From: Desulfobacula sp.
GTDB lineage: Bacteria; Desulfobacterota; Desulfobacteria; Desulfobacterales; Desulfobacteraceae
Length of the DNA: 37,975 nucleotides
NCBI GenBank assembly: GCA_012031875.1
Contig: JAAUSZ010000015.1
Coordinates: 1-37,975, forward strand
Direction: 5' to 3'
In this document: piece after piece, positions 16,734-25,687 of the stretch
How positions within the stretch are numbered: the stretch's first letter is position 1
How the letters are laid out: every line of letters begins with the position of its first letter
Notes under the pieces: model-generated
Seen by the model: the letters and a program-made list of their open reading frames with translations, nothing else
Told to the model about the DNA's origin: nothing
The model's database searches: none
Translations under genes and position numbers: made by a program

Positions 16734-17876
16734 TTGGCGCTTTCTAAGAAAAAAATTTGTTTTGTCGTTTTCAACACCGATGACGGCACAGGTATTTTTA
16801 AAAGATCAGATTCAGGCTTTAGCCAAGCATTTCGAGGTTATTGTAGTGGGAAATTATACGGATAACCCGGAATTTAAAATTGCTTGGGAAGGAGTGAATA
16901 TCAAAGATATCCCTTTGAGCCGTTCCGTGAAACCGATACAGGATTTAATTGCATTTTTAAAGCTTCTTTTTTTTTGAAACGCCAACAGTTTTTTGTGGTG
17001 CATACCATTACCCCCAAGGCTGGTTTGATCGGCATGACGGCGGCTTTTCTGGCAGGGGTTAAGATTCGTGTCCATACATTCACGGGTCAGGTGTGGGTGA
17101 CACGCAGGGGGGCGGCATCTTGGGTTCTTAAGAATATTGACCGATTTTTTGCCTTACTGACAACCCATGCATATGCTGACAGTGCATCCCAACGCGAGTT
17201 TTTGATAATAAAGAAAATAATTTCCCGGAAAAAAATAAAAACAATGGCTCATGGATCCATCAGCGGGGTTGACCTAAAAAGATTTAAACCTGATCGTATC
17301 AATCGGGAAAAAATTCGCAAGGCCTTTGCCGTAGAAGAAGATTCAGTTGTCATCCTGTTTCTGGGCCGGATGAATGTGGATAAAGGTGTAAAAGATCTAA
17401 TAAGCGCTTTTGTTAGAATGGAAACCCAGACAGCGCATCTTTTTTTAGTGGGCCCGGATGAATGCGGGATAAAAAAACAGATTCCATTGATGGCAGGCTC
17501 ATCTCAGCTAAGAATTCATATTGTGGATTATACATTCGAACCTGAAACCTATATGGCTGCAGCAGACATTTTTTGCCTCCCAAGCTATCGTGAGGGATTT
17601 GGTTCTGTTATCATTGAAGCTGCGGCCTGTGGCCTTCCTTCTGTTGCATCGCGGATTTATGGATTGACGGATGCAGTAGTCCATGGAGTGACGGGATTTT
17701 TTTTCCCGCCGGGTGATATTGAGAGTTTGCATAACGCGATTGTGGCGCTCGTAAAAGACCCCCAGCTTAGAGTCTGCATGGGGAAGGCGGCACGAAACCG
17801 GGCATGGGATTTGTTCGATCAAAAACGATTGACACGATCAATGGTTCAGGAATATTTAATGCTAACACAAATATAA
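16734..17876 (+). pseudogene. GT4-type (glycosyl transferases group 1) glycosyltransferase, frameshifted twice
   Basis: A TTG at 16734, seven bases after the previous stop, opens the canonical start KKKICFVV. Dropping one T of the run at 16768-16771 continues into STPMTAQVFLKDQIQAL. The frame then breaks in a nine-T run (16967-16975) and resumes as LKRQQFFVVHTITPKAGLIG. The joined 380 residues have a GT-B fold: the donor-side signature CLPSYREGFGSVIIEAAACGLPSVAS (about 270-295) with E-x7-E spacing, and VILFLGRMNVDKGV. Such enzymes add a hexose or HexNAc to the O-unit from an NDP-sugar in the cytoplasm. If the T9 tract is real, RNA polymerase or ribosome slippage could still make some full protein. 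Confidence 0.8.
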
Positions 17877-17888
17877 TAGAGAGATGAA

Positions 17889-18665
17889 ATGAAAGTTGTA
17901 ATTTTAGCCGGCGGCCTTGGCACCCGTATCAGCGAGGAATCATACCTGAAGCCCAAACCCATGGTTGAGATAGGGGGAAAACCGATTTTATGGCATATCA
18001 TGAAGATTTATTCTTTTTATGGCCTCAATGAATTTGTTATCTGCTGTGGGTATAAAGGATATGTCATAAAAGAATACTTTGCCCATTATTTTCTTCATAT
18101 GTCGGATGTGACATTTGATATGGAACGAAATGAAATGGAAGTGCATCAGAAAAAATCAGAACCGTGGAAAGTGACTCTTGTTGATACAGGAGAGGGAACA
18201 CTCACAGGCGGCAGGCTTAAACGGGTGGCAGAATATATCCGGGCCGAGGATATGTTTTGCTTCACCTATGGGGATGGGCTGGCAGATATTAATATAAAAA
18301 AACAGGTTGAGTTTCATCGGAAACACGGCAAAATGGCAACGGTAACAGCAGTCCAGCCTCCCGGCCGTTATGGCGCCCTGGACAGGGATGGCGATCGTGT
18401 GACCGGATTTATAGAAAAGCCGCGCGGGGATGGCGGCATGATTAACGGTGGATTTTTTGTTCTCTCACCTGATTGTATCGATCTGATTAAGGACGATCAG
18501 ACCAGTTGGGAGGGTGAGCTGATGGTGCAATTAACCAACCTGGGTGAGCTAATGGCCTTTGAACACAAAGGATTCTGGCTGCCTATGGATACCTTGCGGG
18601 ATAAAAATCATCTTGAAGGATTATGGGAGTCCAACCGGGCTCCTTGGAAGGTCTGGGATCGATGA
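17889..18665 (+). CDS. rfbF: Glucose-1-phosphate cytidylyltransferase
   Basis: This 258-residue protein matches RfbF/DdhA in length and motifs: ILAGGLGTRISEES (5-18), KPKPMVEIGGKPILWHIMK, VICCGYKGYVIKEYF, TYGDGLADI (about 130-138) and PGRYGAL. It makes CDP-glucose from CTP and glucose 1-phosphate. A GAGATGAA stretch at 17881-17888 provides the ribosome binding site. It is the first gene of a cassette in which most genes overlap the next by ATGA, and the following gene is the matching dehydratase. All motifs look intact. Confidence 0.95.
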   Translation: MKVVILAGGLGTRISEESYLKPKPMVEIGGKPILWHIMKIYSFYGLNEFVICCGYKGYVIKEYFAHYFLHMSDVTFDMERNEMEVHQKKSEPWKVTLVDTGEGTLTGGRLKRVAEYIRAEDMFCFTYGDGLADINIKKQVEFHRKHGKMATVTAVQPPGRYGALDRDGDRVTGFIEKPRGDGGMINGGFFVLSPDCIDLIKDDQTSWEGELMVQLTNLGELMAFEHKGFWLPMDTLRDKNHLEGLWESNRAPWKVWDR

Positions 18666-19756
18666 TCCTGTTTTCAGACGCTTACCGTGACCGGTCGGTT
18701 TTTCTTACCGGTGTGACTGGGTTTAAAGGGTCATGGATGGCATTATGGCTTTCTATGATGGGGGCCAAGGTCACCGGGTATGCGTTGAGATCTCATCCCC
18801 CCAGCCATTTTGATTTTCTAAATCTTGGCATGGACATGCATTATGAAGATATCCGGGATGGGCAAAAATTAGAAAAGCTGTTACGGGCATCAAAACCTGA
18901 TATTGTGTTTCATCTTGCCGCACAATCCTTGGTGCGCTATTCCTATGCAAATCCTAAGGAGACATTTGAAACCAATGTCGTCGGCACCTTGAATTTATTT
19001 GAAGCTTGCAGAAATTGTGATTCCATCAAGGCCGTCATCAATGTGACAAGCGACAAATGTTATGAGAACAAAGAGTGGATCTGGCCTTACAGAGAGAATG
19101 AACCCATGGGCGGATTTGATCCTTACAGTGCTTCCAAGGGGTGTTCGGAACTGCTGACCGCCTCATATAGAAATTCATTTTTTAATCCTGACCGATACGG
19201 CAGAGATCATCATGTATTGATCGCAAGCTGCAGGGCGGGCAATGTGATCGGCGGCGGGGACTGGGCTGAGGACCGGCTCGTGCCTGATATTGTAAGAGCT
19301 GCATCACAGGGAAAACCCGTTGATATCCGGAATCCCCATGCCGTAAGGCCATGGCAGCATGTTCTTGAACCACTGTCAGGGTATTTGATGCTGGGTGAAA
19401 AATTATTGAACCATACATCCGATTACGCAGAGGCATGGAATTTCGGGCCCGATGAAACAGACAACCAGGAAGTCATGCATGTCCTGAATCTGATGCAAAA
19501 AAACTGGGATCAGGTGCGATATCAATTGCCTGCTGATAAAGCGAAACTTCATGAGGCAACGCTTCTAAGGCTTGATTCAACAAAGGCAAGGGTTAAACTT
19601 GGCTGGAAGTCGATATGGCACACCGATACGGCCGTGAAAATGACGGCAGACTGGTATCGGGCTTATTATGAATCAAACCGCTTGTTGAGCCGGAAACAGC
19701 TTGATTCTTATATTACCGATGCTTTTAAGGCGGGTTCGGCCTGGATTCATTCATGA
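18662..19756 (+). CDS. rfbG: CDP-glucose 4,6-dehydratase
   Basis: ATG at 18662 overlaps the rfbF stop (ATGA) and gives 364 residues; an in-frame ATG at 18623 lies inside rfbF and is a less likely start. The protein is an extended SDR with TGVTGFKGSW (about 16-25), the hallmark of RfbG/DdhB, HLAAQSLVR, TSDKCYEN and Y-S-A-S-K as the catalytic Tyr/Lys. It converts CDP-glucose to CDP-4-keto-6-deoxyglucose. No RfbH/DdhC-type 3-deoxygenase (PLP/Fe-S) is present, so the usual 3,6-dideoxy route is not followed. The downstream epimerase, C-methyltransferase and reductase suggest a branched sugar instead. Confidence 0.95.
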   Translation: MILFSDAYRDRSVFLTGVTGFKGSWMALWLSMMGAKVTGYALRSHPPSHFDFLNLGMDMHYEDIRDGQKLEKLLRASKPDIVFHLAAQSLVRYSYANPKETFETNVVGTLNLFEACRNCDSIKAVINVTSDKCYENKEWIWPYRENEPMGGFDPYSASKGCSELLTASYRNSFFNPDRYGRDHHVLIASCRAGNVIGGGDWAEDRLVPDIVRAASQGKPVDIRNPHAVRPWQHVLEPLSGYLMLGEKLLNHTSDYAEAWNFGPDETDNQEVMHVLNLMQKNWDQVRYQLPADKAKLHEATLLRLDSTKARVKLGWKSIWHTDTAVKMTADWYRAYYESNRLLSRKQLDSYITDAFKAGSAWIHS

Positions 19757-20304
19757 AAATTCTAACAACAGGTATCAAAGATTTGTATGAGATCGAACTT
19801 GAGCCATTTGTGGATGATCGGGGTTTTTTTGTAAGGTCATTTTGTGTGAATGAGTTATCAGCGATAAAAAAGGATATCAAAATCGTTCAGATTAACCACA
19901 CATTAACTTTGGAAAAGGGTTCGGTAAGGGGGTTGCATTTTCAGAAACCGCCTTTCTGTGAGGCAAAATTTGTTCGCTGCCTAAAGGGGGCTGTGTTTGA
20001 TGTAGCCGTTGACCTGAGAAAGGGGTCTCCTTTTTTTCTCAATTGGTATGGTACTTTGCTGACCGCCTCCAATATGAAAATGTTGGCCATACCCGAGGGT
20101 TTTGCCCATGGGTTTCAGACCCTTGAAAACAATTGTGAACTTTTGTATCTGCATACTGAATCTTATCATAAAACCTGTGAGTCCGGACTGAGATACGATG
20201 ACCCGGTACTCCATATTGACTGGAAACTTCCGGTGTCAACCCTTTCAGACAGAGATAAAACACATCCTTTGCTGGATGATCATTTCAAGGGGATTGAAAT
20301 ATGA
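19753..20304 (+). CDS. RmlC-like NDP-4-keto-6-deoxysugar 3,5-epimerase
   Basis: This 183-residue cupin belongs to the dTDP-4-dehydrorhamnose 3,5-epimerase family: DDRGFFVRSF (22-31), the catalytic His in RGLHFQKPP (about 60-68), [21 protein letters not shown] and YDDP near the C-terminus. It differs clearly from the canonical RfbC at 31146, and it is embedded between CDP-sugar genes with ATGA overlaps on both sides. So it most likely acts on CDP-4-keto-6-deoxyglucose or its methylated derivative, epimerising C3, C5 or both. The dTDP branch has its own copy, which supports this split of tasks. Confidence 0.85.
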   Translation: MKILTTGIKDLYEIELEPFVDDRGFFVRSFCVNELSAIKKDIKIVQINHTLTLEKGSVRGLHFQKPPFCEAKFVRCLKGAVFDVAVDLRKGSPFFLNWYGTLLTASNMKMLAIPEGFAHGFQTLENNCELLYLHTESYHKTCESGLRYDDPVLHIDWKLPVSTLSDRDKTHPLLDDHFKGIEI

Positions 20305-21511
20305 GATGCCGGTTTTGCGGCAATGAATTGAAACATGAATTCATTGATTTATACCATTCGCCCTTGTCAAATGCATATCTGCGTTTGGATGCCCTGAATC
20401 AGCCTGAAGTGTATTATCCGCTGAAAATTTTTGTATGCGATCATTGCTTTCTGGTTCAGATCGACGAATACAAAACTTCAGGTGAGATATTTAATAAGGA
20501 ATATGCTTATTTCAGCTCTGTTTCATCAAGCTGGCTTGCCCATTCAAAAAATATGTAGAAATGATTATCCCCCGGCTTAATTTGGGCCGGGATTCCCTGG
20601 TCACCGAAATTGCCTGTAATGACGGCTATCTTTTGCAGTATTTTCTTCAAAAAAAGATTCCCTGTCTTGGGGTTGAGCCCACAAAGAGTACAGCCGATGC
20701 CGCAAGAGAAAAAGGGGTGTCCATAATTGAGGATTTTTTTGGAACCGGCCTTGCTAAAAAACTCGAAAAATCAGACCTTATTATTGGAAATAATGTTCTG
20801 GCCCACGTACCGGATATCAACGATTTTGTTCAGGGCCTTGCCATTGGGCTCAAGGCCGGCGGTACCATAACATTAGAATTTCCACATCTTTTGAACCTAA
20901 TCCGGTATCGCCAGTTTGACACCATTTATCATGAACATTTTTCCTATTTTTCGCTCTATACAGTGCTAAAAATATTCACTAGGAACAGGCTTGTCGTATA
21001 TGATGTTGAGGAATTGACCACACATGGGGGAAGCCTTAGAATTTTTGCCGGTCACGCCGGGGAGGATTTTTATGTCAAGAGCAGGGTAAAGGACCTGCTG
21101 CAAAAAGAAAAGGATGCAGGCCTTGATCGGATATCCGGCTATTGTGGATTACAGTCTGAGGCTAAAAAGATAAAGATGGAATTTTTGAACTTTCTGCTGT
21201 CAGCACAAAAAGAGGATAAAAGAGTCGCCGCCTATGGGGCTGCCGCTAAAGGCAACACGCTTTTAAATTATTGTGGTGTTAAAAACGATCTCATTGATTT
21301 CGTAGTGGATGCCTCTCCATCCAAACAGGGCCAGTTTCTGCCCGGAAGCCATATTCCTATCGTAGAGGAGTCTGAGCTGATAAATCTGAAACCGGACTAT
21401 GTGATCATTTTCCCGTGGAATATCAAAGAAGAGATCATGGCCCAATTGCAGTATGTAAAGTCCTGGGGCTGCCGGTTCGTCATTGCAATACCTGAAATAA
21501 AGGTGATATGA
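20301..21511 (+). pseudogene. NDP-hexose C-methyltransferase (TylCIII-like), single -1 frameshift
   Basis: The first frame (20301-20558) is the zinc-binding N-terminal domain with CRFC (3-6) and CDHC (about 46-49). The second (20561-21511) holds the SAM-binding part EIACNDGYLLQYF, GNNVLAHVPDI, an EHFSYFSLYTV motif and the C-terminal domain YGAAAKGNTLLNYCG with VDASPSKQGQFLPG. One A missing from the A6 run at 20546-20551 explains the break and restores AHSKKYVEMIIPRL, about 403 residues in total, the normal length for this family. Relatives add a methyl branch to carbon 3 of 4-keto-6-deoxy sugars. Here the substrate is probably a CDP-sugar. Confidence 0.85.
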
Positions 21512-21518
21512 ACCAGAA

Positions 21519-22367
21519 ATGAAAATACTTGTCACAGGCGCAACAGGCTTTATCGGAAATCATTTGATCCCTGAACTGATTAAAAGCGGAAATGAAATAG
21601 TGGCAACCGGTTCCGAAGATATTCGTGACCTGGATAGGACCTGGTTACCGGAGGTTCACTATATCCGGCACAATATAAATGACGGTTTTGAAAATGGTTT
21701 TGATTTTTTTTTAAAACCGGACAAATTAATTCATTTGTGCTGGCCGGGGCTACCCAATTATAAAGGGTTGTTCCATTTTGAAGTCAATTTATTTTCATCT
21801 TATGCTTTTATAAAAAATCTTGTCGATCATGGATTGAAGGATGTCAGTGTTATAGGAACGTGTTTTGAATACGGAATGAAGAACGGCCCCCTAACAGAGG
21901 ATCTTGTGCCGGAACCTGCAAATTCATACGGACTTGCCAAGGATAGCCTGCGTAGATTTTTAGAGGAATTAAATCACCATATTCCATTTTCGCTTAAATG
22001 GATCCGGCTTTTTTATATCTTCGGAAAAGGACAGAACAAAAATTCCATACTTGAACAGCTAAAGGTATCCATAGAAAGGGGCGACACCGTATTTAACATG
22101 TCGGGAGGTGAGCAGATCAGAGATTATCTTCCTGTTGAAAAAGCAGCAGAATATATATCGAAAATATCGCTTTCCGGCAATGCATCAGGAATTTATAACT
22201 GCTGCAGCGGGCAACCCATTTCAATAAGAAATCTAGTGGAGAATTTTCTCAGAGAAACAAAAAAAGAGATTAAACTCAATTTGGGGTATTATCCCTATCC
22301 GGACTACGAACCCATGGCGTTTTGGGGAGATGTTAAAAAGCTCAAGAAGCTCATTGGTGAACAATGA
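21519..22367 (+). CDS. SDR ketoreductase of the CDP-sugar cassette
   Basis: This 282-residue extended SDR has TGATGFIGNH (6-15), HLCWPG, IGTCFEYG (Thr at the catalytic Ser/Thr position), Y-G-L-A-K as the catalytic pair and GGEQIRDYLPV. It matches the NDP-4-ketohexose reductase or epimerase group found at the end of deoxysugar pathways. It follows the C-methyltransferase closely and overlaps the next methyltransferase by ATGA. So it probably reduces the 4-keto group of the C-methylated CDP-sugar to the final hydroxyl. Stereochemistry cannot be deduced. Confidence 0.8.
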   Translation: MKILVTGATGFIGNHLIPELIKSGNEIVATGSEDIRDLDRTWLPEVHYIRHNINDGFENGFDFFLKPDKLIHLCWPGLPNYKGLFHFEVNLFSSYAFIKNLVDHGLKDVSVIGTCFEYGMKNGPLTEDLVPEPANSYGLAKDSLRRFLEELNHHIPFSLKWIRLFYIFGKGQNKNSILEQLKVSIERGDTVFNMSGGEQIRDYLPVEKAAEYISKISLSGNASGIYNCCSGQPISIRNLVENFLRETKKEIKLNLGYYPYPDYEPMAFWGDVKKLKKLIGEQ

Positions 22368-23437
22368 AAGAAGAACAGGAGATCTATCGGATAAATCAAC
22401 TGCCGGTTCTTCAAAACCAGGTTTTTACGAATCAGAAGAATGCCTTTGAATGCACAAAAGGGGATTTGATTCTGGTTCAGGACATGAAGACCGGTTTGAT
22501 TTTTAATAAAGCATTTGATCCTTCTTTAATGGCATATACCCCGGATTATCAGAATGAGCAGGCGTTGAGTACCTGTTTTAAGAATCATTTAAAAGAGATA
22601 GCCGGGCTGATTGGTTCGCATTTCAGGGGGTGCTCTTTAATCGAAATCGGATGCGGGAAGGGACGTTTTCTTGAAATGCTTCATGAGGATGGCTTTGATA
22701 TCTGCGGGATGGATCCGGCCTATGAAGGTAATAATCCATTAATATTGAAAAAATATTTTACGGGTGAAAAAGGATTGCAGGCCGGCGGGATTATTATGCG
22801 GCATATATTGGAACATATTCCTGATCCGGTGGATTTTCTCATGCAGATTTGTGATGCCAATGGCGGTGGCGGTAAAATTTATATTGAGGTCCCCTGTTTG
22901 GATTGGATTCGATGTCATAATGCCTGGTTTGACCTTTTCTATGAGCATGTGAATTATTTCAGGATTAAAGATTTCTATAATTTTTTTGGAAGGGTTTATG
23001 ATTCAGGCCATGTATTCGGTGGTCAGTATTTTTATGTAATTGCTGATTTGGGGACTATCCGCAGACCGGTTCGTGATAAAACCGATGTTTTCTCTTTTCC
23101 CAGGAATTTTTCAGAAGGTATTTCAGGATGGGCTCATCGTTTGAAACAAAAAACAATGCCTTCGGTGTTGTGGGGCGGTTCTTCCAAGGGCGTTGTTTTT
23201 TCTTTGCTGATGCGGCGTGCCGGAGCCATCCTTGATTTTGTAATTGATATCAATCCTGCAAAACAGGGAAAATTTCTGCCTGTCAGCGGGTTACAGGTAT
23301 ATTCTCCCGAACAGGGAATGAATCGATTGGCCTTGGGGGCCGACATCATTGTTATGAATGGGAATTATCTTCCGGAAATCAAACAGCAAACAAAAGACAG
23401 ATTCAATTTATGGGTGGTAGACAATGAACACGTTTGA
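22364..23437 (+). CDS. Class I SAM methyltransferase with a TylCIII-like C-terminal domain
   Basis: This 357-residue protein has a SAM-binding motif I EIGCGKGRFLEML (about 88-100), RHILEHIPDPVDF and an HVNYFRIKDFYNFFG motif like C-methyltransferases. Its C-terminal Rossmann-like domain (LWGGSSKGVVFSLL, then VIDINPAKQGKFLP) parallels the tail of the C-methyltransferase encoded at 20301. The N-terminus keeps no CxxC zinc pair, only lone Cys residues. The two genes may act at different steps on related sugars, or this one may be a C- or N-methyltransferase for the next reaction. It overlaps both neighbours by 4 and 14 bases. Confidence 0.75.
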   Translation: MKEEQEIYRINQLPVLQNQVFTNQKNAFECTKGDLILVQDMKTGLIFNKAFDPSLMAYTPDYQNEQALSTCFKNHLKEIAGLIGSHFRGCSLIEIGCGKGRFLEMLHEDGFDICGMDPAYEGNNPLILKKYFTGEKGLQAGGIIMRHILEHIPDPVDFLMQICDANGGGGKIYIEVPCLDWIRCHNAWFDLFYEHVNYFRIKDFYNFFGRVYDSGHVFGGQYFYVIADLGTIRRPVRDKTDVFSFPRNFSEGISGWAHRLKQKTMPSVLWGGSSKGVVFSLLMRRAGAILDFVIDINPAKQGKFLPVSGLQVYSPEQGMNRLALGADIIVMNGNYLPEIKQQTKDRFNLWVVDNEHV

Positions 23438-24164
23438 CTTGGAAACGAAAGACCGAATAGAGGCAATTGCAAAGAATGATGCATTGAAAACAAGCGCAGG
23501 CAATTTTATGAAGGCCTCTCTTCAACCCCAGTATTCATATAATTTCCGGTGGCTTGGCCGCCCGATTATTCAGTATCCTCAGGATATCATCGCAATGCAG
23601 GAATTGATATGGCGGATCAAACCGGATCTCATCGTTGAAACAGGGATTGCCCATGGCGGGTCTGTGGTTTTTCATGCTTCGATGATGGCGCTTCTTGAAA
23701 AATGCGGTGATATCAAAAAGGGTCATGTTGTTGCGGTTGATATTGATATCCGGGCTCATAACAAAGCCGAAATCGAAAATCATCCCCTGGCCTCTTATAT
23801 CACCATGATTCAGGGCTCATCTGTCGATAATGATGTTATTGAAAAGGTTAAGTCCATAGCAAGGGGGTATTCCCGAATACTTGTTTCTCTTGATTCAAAC
23901 CATACCCACGCACATGTGCTCGGGGAACTCGAAGCCTACGCGCCTCTCGTAACACCGGAAAGCTATTGCGTTGTATTTGATACGATCATAGAAGATATGC
24001 CGGAGGATTTATTCCCTGACCGGCCCTGGGGGCGAGGAAATAATCCTAAAACAGCAGTTTGGCAATATCTTAACTCACATCCTGAATTTGAGATAGACAG
24101 GTGTATTCAGGACAAACTCCTTATCACCGTAGCTCCGGACGGGTATCTGAAGCGTATCGCATGA
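23424..24164 (+). CDS. CmcI-family (cephalosporin hydroxylase-like) O-methyltransferase
   Basis: This 246-residue protein matches the CmcI/RhmT family. Motif I is ETGIAHGGSVVFHASMM (about 72-88), followed by VAVDIDIRAHN, SLDSNHTHAHVLGELEAY (putative metal and SAM residues) and PWGRGNNPKTAVWQYL. Despite the hydroxylase name, relatives are SAM-dependent, often metal-dependent methyltransferases acting on sugar hydroxyls. It starts within the last codons of the preceding methyltransferase and is followed after nine bases by the flippase. The context suggests O-methylation of the branched deoxyhexose or of the finished O-unit. Confidence 0.85.
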   Translation: MNTFDLETKDRIEAIAKNDALKTSAGNFMKASLQPQYSYNFRWLGRPIIQYPQDIIAMQELIWRIKPDLIVETGIAHGGSVVFHASMMALLEKCGDIKKGHVVAVDIDIRAHNKAEIENHPLASYITMIQGSSVDNDVIEKVKSIARGYSRILVSLDSNHTHAHVLGELEAYAPLVTPESYCVVFDTIIEDMPEDLFPDRPWGRGNNPKTAVWQYLNSHPEFEIDRCIQDKLLITVAPDGYLKRIA

Positions 24165-24173
24165 ACATCGGAC

Positions 24174-25685
24174 ATGCTTAAACGGAATCTTATTGCCAAT
24201 TATATAGGTCAGGGATGGGCCGCCATCATGGGCATAGCCTTTATCCCTTTATATATAAAATACCTGGGGATCGAGTCTTACGGCCTTATCGGACTTTTTG
24301 CGGTATTGACCGCCTGGTTCAGCCTCTTGGACATGGGCATGACTCCCGCCTTGGGCAGGGAAATGGCGCGGTTTACCGGCGGCACCCACAGTGCGATATC
24401 GATTCGTGACCTGCTTAGGAGCATTGAATTCGTAGCTATCGGCATTGCCATGCTGATGATGGGCGGGGTTGCAGCATCTGCCAACTGGCTGGCCTCATCC
24501 TGGCTGCAAACGGAAGCACTTCCGATATCTGTTGTGGCTCAGTCTTTTATTGTCATGGGAGCAGTGGCAACCTTACGTTTTTTTGAAGGAATTTACCGCA
24601 GCAGTATCATTGGTTTGCAAAGGCAGGTGCTGTTCAATATCATTAACAGCACCATGGCGACACTGCGTGGACTTGGTGCTGTTGCTATTCTGGCCTGGGT
24701 TTCGCCAACCATCCAGGCCTTCTTTCTCTGGCAAGGGTTGATTTCCATGGCGAGCTTGACAGCCCTTGCGATTACCACATATTCTATTTTACCATGCTCC
24801 GAAAGAAGGGGGCAATTCTCAATGAGAGCTTTGCAGGGGGTTGGGCGTTTTGCAGGGGGAATGATGGGGATTGCTTTTTTAGCCCTTCTCTTGACCCAGA
24901 TGGATAAAATATTGCTCTCAAAGCTGCTCACCCTTTCGGACTATGGATATTATACCCTGGCGGCTGCAGTGGCAGGGTCAATCGGTATATTGATTTCGCC
25001 CATTACCCAAGCTTATTTCCCATTATTGAGCCGGCTCCATGCTATTGGTGATCATGCGGGCCTCATTCGTGTTTATCATCAGGGCGCACAACTGGTAAGT
25101 GTTATCGCAGGAAGCGCTTCAGTGGTTTTGCTGGTATTTACCGAGACCTTTTTGAATCTTTGGACACAAGACACGATCCTCGTGAATAGAACAGCCCTTC
25201 TGCTTCGCCTAATGGTTTTGGGTAGTTTTCTTAACGGGCTGATGTGGATACCCTACCAAACTCAGCTCGCTTATGGCTGGACCGGTCTCGGGATAAGGAT
25301 TAATGTGGTTGCAATATTGATCATCGTCCCCGCTATTTTGTGGGTGACACCAAGATATGGGGCTGAGGGGGCAGCTTTTGCATGGGTCTGTCTGAATCTT
25401 GGATATGTTATGATAGGCGTTCAATTTATGTACCGAAGGATTCTCTGTGCAGAAAAATGGATTTGGTACCAGCAAGATATTTTTCAGCCGATAGTACCTG
25501 CAATCGTAATCGCTGTTCTGCTTCGCTGGCTATTGCCTCATCCAGTAAGCAGTATGGCACAAATGCTCACTTTGGCTATTGCCTCGGGTTTAACACTGAT
25601 GGCCGCCGGCCTTGCTGCTGAACTGGTGCGTCGGCAGGTTCGTATCGCATTGACCTCTTTTTTTCATCCTCTTGAAGGTAAATAG
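24174..25685 (+). CDS. Wzx-type O-unit flippase (polysaccharide biosynthesis protein)
   Basis: This 503-residue protein has about 12-14 hydrophobic segments along its whole length. It opens with MLKRNLIANYIGQGWAAI, typical of Wzx/RfbX proteins of the MOP superfamily. The pattern FIPLYIKYLGIESYGLIGLF early in the protein is a family hallmark. It moves the undecaprenyl-diphosphate O-unit to the periplasmic face. Its presence and the lack of Wzm/Wzt ABC transporter genes mark this as a Wzy-dependent pathway. It lies directly upstream of a GT2 gene (two-base gap) and downstream of the methyltransferase run. Gene symbol not assigned because wzx genes vary too much to be certain by eye. Confidence 0.85.
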   Translation: MLKRNLIANYIGQGWAAIMGIAFIPLYIKYLGIESYGLIGLFAVLTAWFSLLDMGMTPALGREMARFTGGTHSAISIRDLLRSIEFVAIGIAMLMMGGVAASANWLASSWLQTEALPISVVAQSFIVMGAVATLRFFEGIYRSSIIGLQRQVLFNIINSTMATLRGLGAVAILAWVSPTIQAFFLWQGLISMASLTALAITTYSILPCSERRGQFSMRALQGVGRFAGGMMGIAFLALLLTQMDKILLSKLLTLSDYGYYTLAAAVAGSIGILISPITQAYFPLLSRLHAIGDHAGLIRVYHQGAQLVSVIAGSASVVLLVFTETFLNLWTQDTILVNRTALLLRLMVLGSFLNGLMWIPYQTQLAYGWTGLGIRINVVAILIIVPAILWVTPRYGAEGAAFAWVCLNLGYVMIGVQFMYRRILCAEKWIWYQQDIFQPIVPAIVIAVLLRWLLPHPVSSMAQMLTLAIASGLTLMAAGLAAELVRRQVRIALTSFFHPLEGK

Positions 25686-25687
25686 CC

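Noticed and set aside
17889-20304. CDP-3,6-dideoxyhexose (abequose/paratose/tyvelose) pathway
   Set aside because: rfbF and rfbG are present, but no RfbH/DdhC-type dehydrase or its reductase partner is encoded nearby.
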